A stretch of 64,000 nt of DNA from Adiantum capillus-veneris (lineage: Eukaryota > Streptophyta > Polypodiopsida > Polypodiales > Pteridaceae). Below are positions 23,142 to 34,159 of this stretch, in pieces. The stretch spans positions 89,723,529 through 89,787,528 of the forward strand of contig CM043959.1 in NCBI GenBank assembly GCA_014529385.2. The letters are read 5' to 3'. Position 1 is the first letter of the stretch. Each line of letters opens with the position of its first letter. Below the pieces are notes generated by a model that saw only the letters and a program-made list of their open reading frames with translations, was not told the origin of the DNA and ran no database searches. The position numbers were made by a program, and so were the translations under genes.

Positions 23142-26100
23142 ATGCAAGCAGCGGAGAAGGCCAAGAAGAAGCTAAACCAAAAAGAGAAACTACAAGAACT
23201 GTCCCCGTATCAACTAGACCCCGAGTCAGTCAAAGCGGCAAAGGCATCCTATCTTTTGAAAGAACAACTGGAAGAGCACCACACTATGGTCCTCACTGGA
23301 AGATTCAAGAGTGAAGAAGGGCATTAGGTGGAGTTGCAACTCCTTCCTAAAGAGGTCTATGATGTAGCTGCAAAGCCAAAAACCAAAGAGGCTAACCGCA
23401 GGTTGGGGATCAGGCATTTCTACGAACAAGAGACTTGCGGAGTGGACTTTCAGAAAGCTTACGAGCTTCTGCTCACAATCAAAGAAGACGGAACCACCCA
23501 GATATCAGACACCCAAGGGAACAAGGTCGAGGTAGTAATCACAAAAGAAATAGTGGTAGAGGCACACATACTGACCACTGAAGCAATGACCATGCAAGCA
23601 AGAGATAGAAAAACCACAGGCACATTTACCAAGGAAACAACCGCGGCCACATTTGCCGATCTTATCCACAAACAAATGGAAGAACCAGCCTATTTGTACC
23701 ATCAACACTTCCATTTTCTGGCAAAAAGGCCACCAAGGTACACTACACCAAATCACGCCATGGCCACAACCTTCACTCAGGTTCTTAAGTCAACAACAAG
23801 GCAGCCTCTGGACCACACGCATTATGTCTTGACAACTTTGAAGGCCACGAAGAAGGAGGGTAAAATAACATACTTGGGTGCCCCCGAAGTGTTGACAAGA
23901 ATAGCCTATCATGCCATTGGCAAGGACGACAACCTACCACCTGCCCTTTATCAGAATACATGAATCTTGGCAGCACAACCCTCTCCACGAGCTACAAGAT
24001 CAGGTAAAAGATCTTTTAAATCAGGTGATGAATCAGATGACAGCTCACCAAAGTGGCAGAGTAGTGAGAGCTCTGACAATGAAGAAAAGAGAGCTCGAAG
24101 GGAAGAGATGAAGAGGAAAGCTGTGGCTGCCCACCAAGAGGAGCCAACTCAAAAACAAGCGCGTTTTGAAGGATAAAAATAGGATTACCAGCACAGTAGG
24201 CAAGTACAAGGAAAGGACCCATAAAAGTGGGTACCCACAGGACTGGAAGGACCTCGAACAAAGCATCATACAAGAAAAGAAGAAGATGATCCAACAAACT
24301 ATTTAGAAAGAATGTACCAAGAGGCCGAAGCCCTAAAGCTGAAAGAGGTAGAAGAAGCGGCAAAGAAAGCTGAGGAAACGGCTACACAAGAGCAAAGCCA
24401 GGAATCTCCCCGACCCACCACACTGCCTCCGGAACAACAGGCCCATTCCATGCCTAACCCACCACCATCACCACCACGCAAAGGTACCAATGAAGAGGCA
24501 GAGACCAAAAAAGAAAAAGATTCTGAATCCACCCAACGAACAAAATCTACACAACAAGCTGACCACACCGACGGACATGAGGGAAAAGAAACCGAGCTAG
24601 AACCAGAGCAGGCAGCAGAAGAAACTCAAAAGCGGACGGAAGAAACGGATAAGAAAGTAGATACAGAAGTAGAGACTACCACTACACATGAGACGGAGCC
24701 CGAGCCAGAGAAAAACGAAAGGCCGTCACCTGAAGAGACAATTAGGGTAGAGACCACACCATCTACTTCTACTCAGCCAGAAACTGCCGAGGCATCAAAG
24801 CCTTAGGATGGCCAAGAAGAAGAACCACCATCTACTTACACAGAACCACCAGCAATTACGACGTAGCAAGAAGCAACAAATGCGGCTGTAGGCACATCCC
24901 TACTGGCAAGACAGGAGGAGTGGCAGTCCAATGATGAAGTTATAATACATATCAATGAATATGCATGCCAGATGTAGGAAATGACCGAGAGACTCCGTTC
25001 TACAGCTTTGAACTGCAGCACAAAGGCCAAGGAATTAGAAATGGTGATCGACTCTCTTCAAGGAGAGCTCGAAGACAAGATGATTATCATCACTGATCTC
25101 CAAAGGCAAGTGCAACAGCTGAAGGCAGAAGCGGAACATCATCAGATAGCCAGGGATAAACAACAAAAAGAAATGGAGGAGTTAGGTCACCTCCTCATCA
25201 AATTATCTGATGCCTGCAAGGTAAACTTACGAGTAGCTGCCAGAAGTCACAAATGAACTTCTTAGGACCTCTCTGTTAGCTCAAAAAATTCAAGTGCAGT
25301 TAGATGTTGCCAATGCTTCCCTGCAATATTTTGAACAGAGAATCAATGATTAGGCCATTTTCTTATGGAAAATCAGAGAAAACCCAGCCATGGCCTCAAT
25401 CAAGGGACCTGATGAAGTGTACAAGGAACTTGAAAAGAAAAGCAAGGATTTAGAACTGGAATTAAAGCTCGAATAGTCACAGTGCAGAGACCTGGCACTG
25501 ATGCGGGTTCAAAGAGAGGAGGAGCTCCTAAAGGAGATAGCAGAACTCAAATGGATCAATCAGCTCCTCAGAGATGGAAAGTCAGACACGCAAGAAGCCT
25601 GGAAGGCACTTTAGAGCCACCCCAAATAGACATTCCCTCGATCTCGTTTGTTGAGTTTGAGACGCAGTCCACAACAGAGCCGAGTGGTGATGAAGATTTT
25701 CAGGTCCACATCACAGACGGAGATACAGTGCCAATGGTCCAGCTGTCAAAAGCTGAAGAAAACTCACTGAAGGAGAAGATTACCTTAGAGGTGGATGAGC
25801 AGTGGAAGGCCGCTATGGATTGGGAGTTGAGAGTCTTACACTCTATCAACGTCACTCAACTCACTCTCAATCAAATCAATGCTCAATGACACCAACTATC
25901 CTTGCCGTACCCTCTCATCAAGTAGAACTTTTACAGCTAAAAGAAAGGCTATACAAGGATGTGCAAGAAGATGGCGCAGATAAAGACCACCCAAAGTGGC
26001 GGTTAAGCTAGCTGAACAAGAATCCGAGATACCTAATTCTGTTCAGAAGAGCACTTGCAACCTTACAAAGAGATCCAACATTTTGTCCTATACCCAGATT

Positions 26101-26720
26101 AAGAACATGGCAAGCGCATGAAACACTGCAGAAGAAGAGGCCAACTTGGCTCAACTTTCCCAGGCTGCCAGCTCCAAAGAGAGGCCAAGCAACAGAGGAA
26201 TACATGGTGAAAATCCGAACGTGCACCATGTCATTCTTCAAGAGTCTACCAGATCTCTCCTGTGCAATGCTATATAAGATCTGCAGGATGCTAGTTACAT
26301 GCATACAAGTTTTTAACGAGCCTGAGCAGACAGGAGCCCCATGGCTCTCATTCTTGGAAGGAAACAAAGGCTTATGTTACGATATGAGTGGGCAACCTTC
26401 AAAAGAAATCCTTTACGGATTCTATGCCAGATGCATGTTCCTGCCCTCGCATAATATTCTAGCCTTTGAAGAAGCATTCTACACTGGATTCTTCACCTGG
26501 TGAATGAAGATATTTGTGCCGGTGATAAGCAACCTCACATCCAGGTTTGTAGGCTACTCAGCGGTGGAACTGAAGAACAAGTCACCATGCAATTTTTGTG
26601 CCTGACAAAGAACGAAGAATCAGATACCAAAAGGCACTGGAAGCACTTAAAGATCACCTCGCCCGTCGTGAACCCGAAGACTACTTCAGCCCTTAAAGCT
26701 ATGTCAAGGGATGACACAGG
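23142..26720 (+). pseudogene. G1 accessory ORF (unknown family, shared with G2)
   Basis: From the ATG at 23142 one frame can be followed for ~2.1 kb with about eight stop codons (mostly TAG) but no frameshift; after ~25240 the frame shifts. Parts in order: N-terminal region (LQELSPYQLDPESVKAAK; NRRLGIRHFYEQETCGVDF), a segment with DTQGNKVEVVITKEIV and HYVLTTLKATKKEG, a Glu/Lys/Thr/Pro-rich disordered middle (24312-24806), a coiled coil (24981-25256, ELEMVIDSLQGELEDKMI), an acidic stretch (to 25889), and a compact C-terminal domain (26204-26503: WLSFLEGNKGLCYDMSG, EILYGFYARCMFLP). No enzyme motif recognised. Homologous blocks occur in the same order on the minus strand at 28674-34159. It ends just before the purine tract, the place of accessory ORFs in Tat-type elements. 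Possibly a structural or nucleic-acid-binding protein; function unknown. Confidence 0.7.
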
Positions 26721-26735
26721 CAAGAAGAGGGGGAA
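26721..26735 (+). other. G1 polypurine tract
   Basis: CAAGAAGAGGGGGAA immediately before the 3' LTR TG. It is the expected primer for plus-strand DNA synthesis. Confidence 0.8.
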
Positions 26736-27644
26736 TGTTAGCAGGAAGCCAACACGGACACCATTTTTCGGAGTTCTCCTTGTAAAACAATTATTATTTT
26801 GATAAATCGGATATATTGTAACTCCTATTTTCTTGGTAAACTTTGTAATTAATGAGCTGGGGCTACAAGCTTCCAGATTGTATTAGCCAGTCAATTCCCA
26901 ACTTTGGTAGAACTCCAAATTATTAGTTTTGACCACCCAAAAACCTTGGCTAAGGTATAAAAGCCAATTTTTGTAAGTTTTTGGATAAGAAATACACAAC
27001 GTGAGCTAGTGGAGCTCACTCTTCTCCTTCTCATGCTTCCTACTCCCTCTTCGATTGTCACATTGCGAATGCATTTGTTGCATTGCAACTGCAGGTAAGA
27101 TCTCTACGCATTGACGTAAGCCATTCACAGTATTTCGTAGCTTTTGATATCGCCGACCTGCGGCCTAATTTCATCATAACTAGGAATTTACACTTTTAAA
27201 TTGAAAACTAAGCATAGAAGGGATATTTGGGCATCATTGCTAAGCATTTAGATTCATTCTGGGTTGAAAACGACTAGGTCAAAAATCCACTGCTATTAAT
27301 AATCGCGATTTTGGAACTTGACCTAAAGTGGGGTTTGAGGCCATAGGCTTGTGTGCTTAGGTCTTATAAACTTGTCCTAGAAGTTTTGTTACGTTTGGAT
27401 GTCATTTGATGCTGTAATGGATGTGATTTGTTTGCCAATGAGCGATTGGCTTTTGGTGATTTCAGTCACTTGAGTGTAGCTTGAGTTAGATGCGAGTTGT
27501 TAGTTGTTTTCAGAGAGATTGACAACCTCTTGTAGCCTCTATGAACTAGTCGAGTCAGCTTCGTCCCATGGTTTGACAAATTAATCGTGGTTCTCGCTAA
27601 TACTGCAATAAGATAGGATGGTGAGGTTGTACATGCGTCCCACA
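26736..27644 (+). repeat. G1 3' LTR
   Basis: Pairs with 3122-4028. TATA at 26956-26962. Keeps the palindrome core AATCGCGATT at about 27301, which is damaged in the 5' copy. Followed by the target duplication GTGAG. Confidence 0.92.
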
Positions 27645-27782
27645 GTGAGCCATATATAGCTCCAACATCTGTGACACATGAAGACTGCATAAAGTAAAGT
27701 CCATAATTTCTATGCTTTTAGAAGACTAGATTTGGCTATAAAAGCTCGATTTACTTTGTTCATTATTAATTTTCAAATGCAT
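27645..27782 (-). repeat. G0 LTR, proximal part with TATA box
   Basis: Continuation of the G0 LTR after G1. The minus strand reads AGCTATATATGGCTCAC, a TATA-like element next to the insertion point. It ends at 27782, where G2 begins. Confidence 0.5.
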
Positions 27783-28673
27783 TGTTGTCTACTATTAGTG
27801 GATTGCCACGATCGAACTATGTAGACTAGCAAGAACTCAAATCAATATAAATAGGTCAATCTGAGGACGTAGCAAACCCGACTAGTGCATGGAAACAATG
27901 CAATGTCCCAACGGCAATGCCCTTAGAAGAGAGGTGTCACTCTCAAGCAAAGAAGCAACTAACTGGAAAATGTCAAAGTCTTCCGTTTCGTCTAACCTAA
28001 CACTCAAATGGTCGTAGAGGTGTCAAATGAACTCCACATGACCATAAAACTTGAGATTGGGGGTCTCTAGGCTATAGGAAATAGGTTTCTAGCATCAAAA
28101 CTTGCAAAAGTCACAGTTAGGTAGGTGAGCAACCGCAATTGTTTCCACCTCTGACCTTCTTGAAAATTGGCAAATAAGGGGTCATTTGGATTTTTGTAAG
28201 GCCTACTTACCTCTATCCATGCTTAGTTTCTCTTAAAAAACCATCAACAACTTAAATCGAGCAATTAAACACACTAGGCAACCTAAAGCTAAAACCGCTC
28301 ATCGCATCGCTCGCGGAAGCAACACATGAAGTTTCATTAGCAATGCTTACCTGTACAAAGAGTAGTGAGCACGCAAGCATAGAAATACTCTTACTGTGTG
28401 AGCTCCAAAGTAAATATATCTTTTAATAATTACAAATTTTGGCTTCTATACTCAAGGTTAAAGCTGGGTATTTGGCTAGAAAGGGATAATTTTCTAAAAA
28501 ATGTGATGGACAAGGGCATCGAGACTCTTCTTTACGTACAAAATGGTTTGGAAATAATCAGACTCTTTAAGGTTTAGGATTTACAACACTGTCTTAGGGA
28601 AAAATAAATGATTAAGGGAAAAAGGTTTTAAGGGCCCGCACAAATTGGCATAATTGGGTTCTTTTCTTCAACA
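27783..28673 (-). repeat. G2 3' LTR (diverged relative of G1 LTR)
   Basis: On the minus strand it starts TGTTGAAGAAAAG after a purine-rich GTTGGGAACAGGGAG and ends AGACAACA, 891 bp, close to the 907-909 bp of G1. It shares blocks with the G1 LTR, e.g. ATGCACTAGTCG followed by TTCTTGCTA. The 5' LTR of G2 lies outside the window. TGCAT at 27778-27782 would be the target duplication, unconfirmed. Confidence 0.65.
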
Positions 28674-31600
28674 CTCCCTGTTCCCAACTTCTTGTTGTAG
28701 GAGCTTCCCTTTCTTTTGTTCGCTGATATATTGCTGGAATGCCAACATCATTTACTGTACTTAGTCTTCTTCTTGTGGCTTGTAGATTCTTGTTAAGGGG
28801 TTTTCTCATTTGTGGTGAGTGTATGCCACAAAGCAAGTCTGAAATACTTGCAGATGGGCATGAAGATTGTGGAATCCATCTCAAAGTAGCCCGTATAAAA
28901 AGATTCCTTGAATGTCTGCATGTAGTGGATGAGGAGGAACATGATTCTAAAGAATAATCCATAGATTACCTTCATCTTGGGGGTATCATTCAAGTTCAAT
29001 ATCAGTCCTTTGTAGCCCTCCAAGAATGAAGTCCATTTTACTTTGTTGGCCTCTATATTTTTGAAAGTGTTGGTACATACGGAGAGCATGTAACAGATCT
29101 TTATCATAATCTTTCATGCTATGTCTAGATTTCCTCGAACTAGGCTGATCATTTGCTTGATGGCCTTCCTCATGTAATCAAGTGAAGGTGCTTCTCATGG
29201 TTTGGGGAAGACCGTGTAGTTTAGCCATGTGGGATGAGAAACAAGCAGTTGCTCAAAGTCAACCCACCTTCTCCTCCTGATGATTGGGTCGATTTGAGGT
29301 GGGTTGGAGCAAAAAAGTTTATTGTGATTCCCTGCTTGTTCTCCCCCATGAATTTAACTTTTTTTATTTTGGCCTGGCTTCTCTAATCTATTTTGTGGTC
29401 CATTCTAAAATATCAACCTCTTCGTAACTCACCTCGGTATGTGGTAGAAGTTTTGGTAGTAGCTCTTTCTTCTTTTCTTTTGTTATCCATTTGAGTAGTT
29501 GTAGGGAAGTTCTGGCACGTGAACCTCCTCTTGTAGCTGCTCTAGAGTAATGTATTCTTATAGATTTGATTTTTATAATCGATGCTTGTAGCAGAGGTTC
29601 CTAGCCACAACTTCCCTAGTCACTTCCTAGTGCTCCTCCGATAGATGCGAGTACTCGAGGTAATTGCGGGGTTCAATTGAGCTACCCACATCTATTGGGC
29701 CTTCAAAATGCCTATCCTCCTACTCTGTCTCTTCTTTTGTATGCTCAAAGTTAGGCCCTAATTCCAAGGGTCCTTTCTCTCTAGGTGGGAGATTCTAGAA
29801 CTTCTCAACTGTGTTGATAGTTTTTTGTAGATCCTCCACTTCCTTCATAAGCATATCCATACTTTCTTCTTTTGCTTTTCCTTCTTCTATTGTGAGCTTG
29901 CTCTTGGTGTGTAGAGCTTCTTCCAATGTGATTCTGGTTCTTTGAGAAACTTCTAGGGCTTATTGCAAATGTGCAATATGCTTCTTGTAGATGTTAGTAT
30001 GCTTCGAACTACTCATTGAGATGAGCAAGGGATCTTCTGCAAATGCATCTAGCTGTTTTTCTGATCAACTATCCGGCCTTTAACACTAGAATGGTAACCT
30101 AACAGGACATAAAAGTGTCCTTTCAGGGTTTTGGGAAAAACTTCCAAAACCATAGTAGATCCACTCATTTTGAAAAATCCTTCCATGAGCTTATAGCTCA
30201 ATAACTACTACATATGGAAAAAATGAGAAAATTTTAATTTTTCTCATCCCTTGGTCACTACAAGCCTCCAAAGTTGATGGACCAGTGCATTTTGCCCAAA
30301 ACAACAATTTCTTACGGTTGATTGCATATAAATAAGAGTGGGGATTTTTGTAGGACATGAGATAAAATGCCCCGTTAACTTCAATGGGTTGGTGACCAAA
30401 ACATATGGTTGCTTTTACCTCACTAAATTTTTTTTGGGCAAAAAAAAAAGGTACAAAAAGTTACATTTTTGCCATTCTGCAGACCTATCATCAAAGTTTC
30501 TATAATCACGCTCAATACAGATACTATATCCATGTTTTCTTAGTTCCCTTTGGGCATTTGGATTCAAAAGGAGCCATGGAGCATGTCAAAAGGATAATGG
30601 ATCTCTTACAATTGGAACCTTGGGGGCAATGATAAAATGCTAAATACAACAAACATGAAAAAACTGGGTTTAGCATTATGACCTCTAGAAACCCATAGAA
30701 ACTACTCAATATCTAGCCAAGTTTGTAGTCTATGATTAGATATGGTTACTACCTACAAAATACATACAATTGGCCTAAGAAACTAGCAATATTGAGAAAG
30801 TTATACTTGCTACTCTAAAATGTATCATATTCTTCAGCAATCAAAAAACTCAACCATCATCATATACTATGCTATATAGCATATTAGGTCCCAAAAAACT
30901 CAAGGAAGATTAGGTTTATGTTATAAATTACACTTACACAATCAAAATTGAATTTGGATATCAAGAAAGCCACCAAAAAAATCATAAAAGTGCTAATTTT
31001 GGCCAAAAAACAGGATTATGTAATTCTTGTAAATTGGTCATAACTTTCAATTTTAACACTTAGCTCTCCCTACAAGCATCAAAACATGTTGAGAACTATG
31101 AAGGCCTAACCTCTGGCCATCTAAACCTCACAAACATGAAGTTTAGAGTGGTATAGTTGCCAAAAATTGGAATAAAAGCCAAAAACAGGACCCGTTTTTT
31201 CACACAGTTTAGGTTCAAAAATGTTGTGCAAGAGTAAGGTTAATGGTGAGATCGATACTAAAAAAAAAATGCTAAGTTTTTTTCAGCTCATAAGGCAACT
31301 TTGTGGATATATAGCACCTAGAAATTCATTTTCATAATCTTCAAATAATTCAAGAAAAATGGTCACTTAATAGGACACAAAATTGTCCAAGGACATAAAA
31401 GTGTCCTGTTATTACCATTCTAGTGTTAAGCACATCTAGTGATATCCTTTGCTTCTGAGCAAGTGCTGCTGGCTTTTTGGCACTTTGGTTGGTGTGTTGA
31501 TATTGCTTTTACTTTTGATCAAGGGCGAGTTTACTGCTCTGAGCTATCCCTAGATTATACTTGCTTGGCCATCCTTTCCTTCTCATACCGTTCCTTGTAC

Positions 31601-34159
31601 TTTGCCAGCTCTCCGGTGACATTCTCTAATTGTGCATCCCTTCTTTCAATATCTTCTACCAAAAGTGTGTTGGTCTTGACCAACTCTTTGTTCTCACTCC
31701 TTGTTTTGTCCATCTCTTGCTGTAAGCTAACCACTACTAAGCTAAGAGCGTAATTGTTTTATGATTCTCTCTCATATTTGAGAGTTATCTGCATAATTTC
31801 CTTTTATCTCTTTAGCTAGCTTGGAAATCAATGCTACCTTGGCTATACTAGAGATTGTGATTCTTGGATGAGTGGCCCTTGAACTACACCTTGTGTTGTT
31901 TCTGTGGCTGTTTTTGGTACAGAATCCTTGCTTTCATCTTTCTTGATAAGTGTGGTTTTCGGTGAAGCGGTTGTCTCTATGCTATGTTCTGATCTATCTC
32001 CATGGGGAGATTCTTTTAGAGAGTGTCTGGGAAAATATTTCAGCCCTGCCCTTTGGTGTTTCTCCACATTTCTTGTATCTTCATGACTGCATGGATGGTT
32101 TGCTACTATTGATCTTCTGATAAAATAGGTGAACCAGTCATCCCAAGGTTTTCTTGTATTTTTAACAAGCCTTCAGGCTGATTTACTCATTGTACCTGTT
32201 AATTTTGATTTCCTGTTCTTGATCAGTCGTCATGGGGTTTTCTTGAACTCTTTGCAAGCCCTCTGACTAATCATTTTTACATGTAGCTTGTTCTGGTGTT
32301 CTCGACTCTGGGCTGGGATCTTTGATGAAAGACATTGATAAGTCTGACGCATCTTGGGCCTCTTGTACACTATAACATGAATCCAATAGATTTGTAGTAT
32401 CTTTTTGGTATGCTCGTTAGCTGTGAGTAGTTTGTGTGGGACATCCACCTCTGTACTTTCCGTGTGGACTTGCCTGCCTATCTTGCTTTGACTAAATCAA
32501 GACAGGTGGTGTGTGGGACGTCCACCTCTGTACTTTCCGTGTGGACTTGCCTGCCTGTCTTGCTTTGACTAAAGGCTTATATCAATGGGTGGTGATTCCA
32601 TGTGATTCAAATTGGTAGGCACAAGACTTGGTATCTTGGGTTCTTCTTGTTGTTGAGTTTCTTGTTGCTGCCCTTGCCTCGCCTGCTCCTATAGATAGAT
32701 ATGGTCCATTATTTTGATAGCATTGACTTCTTGTATTTTATTAAAGGATTCTTCTTTTGCAGTGGTGGTAGTGGTTTGCTGGAGATCCAATCATCTCTTT
32801 GTTCTTAATTCTCTGGTGGAGGCACTTTATTTAGGCTGATCTCGAGTCTTCATCAGTTTAGGCTCCTCCCCTTCTGCTCCTTCTTCTGCTAGTCTCTTTG
32901 ATGTTTGGCTAATTTGTTCTTTGGTCTTGGCCCTCATCATGCCGAACAAACTTTGGGCCTTCTCTTCTTTTCTAAGCTTTTTTGTATCTCTTCTTTTTTG
33001 AGTAGCTTCCCTTTGTTTCTTCTTCCTTTCTTCTTCAACCTTGTACTTTCTTTCCTGTTCATCCTTAGCTCTATGCTCTCTTTGCTCCACTCTCTTGGCA
33101 TACATAGATATTGGATTTCTTTCCTCAGTAGTGGGATATAACTGTTGGAGCTCTATCTTTTCCTCATCAGTCTTTGATCCAATTGATTTAGAGATGGTGG
33201 CCCCTTCATCCCTAACATATTCCGGTTGTATTGTTCTCTTTGCCCTTGTGGTTCTTATCGATGTAGAAGGTGCTGCTACCTTCTTTGCCTTAGATTGCTG
33301 TATTTTTTCTACCCATTCATTTGAATCTAGGGCATCCTCCAGTGAATCTCGTTCTTCGACAAGATATGCTGCAATCTTTGTTAAAAATTATGCTCTCTCT
33401 AGGTGTGGGATGCCGGATTGCTTGGCCCATTGATTTTTCTCGGCTACTAATACTAGTGAGTCAAAGCCCCATTTGGCTAGATCAATAGGTTTATGACGAT
33501 GTTGGGGTACTATCTTGTGTAGAGTTGTTGATGCCAAATTCCTGTCTGGTCTGGTGTATCTGGTTTGTCTATCAAAATGTAGGTGTTGGTGCTATCCTTA
33601 TTTCTTTGATACTACTAAATGTAGGCAACTTCATGGTAGTGAAGTCCTCATCAGCATAGCCTTGTGTATTTATTGGATTTCCCCTTGGTAGCTTGGTGAT
33701 TTTTTTTGTCGCATCTGGGGTGATTTCCACGGTTACCTTCTCCCCGTCTGCATTTGTGAGGGTTGCTATCATCTTTTCTTCATCTATCTTTTTGAGAGTT
33801 GTGATCAGCTCACGAGCACATCTGTAGTCATCTCCAACTATTGACTCTAATAAGGAGTCCTCAACTCCTAACCTGGAGATAGCTTTGTCGGCATTTTGTG
33901 GTGTATAGGCAATGGTGTTGAAATCTTTTGGAATCTATGGTGCCTCACATCTTTTTCCTTGATTATCCTTCCACATACAATTAAAGACTCTAAGATTGTG
34001 TTGCACTTGTATGGCCTTGTTGACAAAATAGGCTCTTGAACCTGAAATGTGGTCCTTGTCGACCTGATAGCTCTCTTTCTCTTCCAGCTTGTAGATACTT
34101 TGCTGCCTCATCTTTTTAGGAGTATCTAATCCTGTGGAAAATAAACGACAATGATCCAA
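28674..34159 (-). pseudogene. G2 accessory ORF, homologue of the G1 accessory ORF
   Basis: Minus-strand coding remnants in the same order as in G1. The N-terminal block at 34159-33935 (ESYQVDKDHISGSRAYFV) corresponds to G1 SPYQLDPESVKAAKASYLL. At 33772-33572, TLTNADGEKVTVEITPD corresponds to G1 SDTQGNKVEVVITKE. A highly charged coiled coil lies at 33105-32827 (ERKYKVEEERKKKQREATQK), and Ser/Thr-rich and helical parts follow. The C-terminal block at 29107-28793 (WTSFLEGYKGLILNLND, ESFYTGYFEMD) corresponds to G1 WLSFLEGNKGLCYDMSG and EAFYTGFFTW. A 1.34-kb piggyBac-like element splits it. Many stops and frameshifts, so not expressed. Product unknown. Confidence 0.68.
30084..31425. mobile_element. 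Non-autonomous piggyBac-like DNA element, 1.34 kb
   Basis: Terminal inverted repeats begin CACTAGAATGGTAA and continue, after a 3-4 base difference, with ACAGGACA. Both ends are flanked by TTAA (30080-30083 and 31426-31429). TTAA duplications and a CCCTAGAAAGATA-like end are hallmarks of piggyBac; here the end is CACTAGAATGGTA. Just inside both ends lies AGGACATAAAAGTGTCCT, itself an inverted repeat. No transposase is encoded. It interrupts the G2 accessory ORF. A CACTA element is less likely, because those make 3-bp duplications, and TAA / TTA here do not match as a 3-bp direct repeat. Confidence 0.72.

Larger units (their letters stand above)
3122..27644 (+). mobile_element. G1: giant Ty3/gypsy element with accessory ORF, nested copia inside
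   Basis: Two direct LTRs (3122-4028 and 26736-27644; 907 and 909 bp) begin TGTTAGCAG and end TCCCACA. They are flanked by a perfect 5-bp duplication, GTGAG, at 3117-3121 and 27645-27649. The primer site is at 4031 and a purine tract at 26721-26735. Order inside: leader with palindromes, gag, protease, RT, RNase H, integrase, second protease domain, then (past a nested copia) a second palindrome array and a 3.6-kb accessory ORF. At about 24.5 kb it is far larger than a typical gypsy element (5-12 kb); about 4.6 kb is the nested copia. The two LTRs differ at several positions per 100 bp by eye, so the insertion is not recent. The long accessory ORF recalls Tat/Ogre-like plant elements, but lineage is not established. 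Confidence 0.9.

Noticed and set aside
23142..26720. Accessory ORF as a retroviral-type envelope gene
   Set aside because: No signal peptide, furin-like site or transmembrane anchor; instead coiled coils and charged disordered stretches.
30084..31425. CACTA (CMC/EnSpm) element because the end reads CACTAG
   Set aside because: The flanks make a perfect TTAA duplication but not a 3-bp direct one, and the next bases follow the piggyBac pattern.
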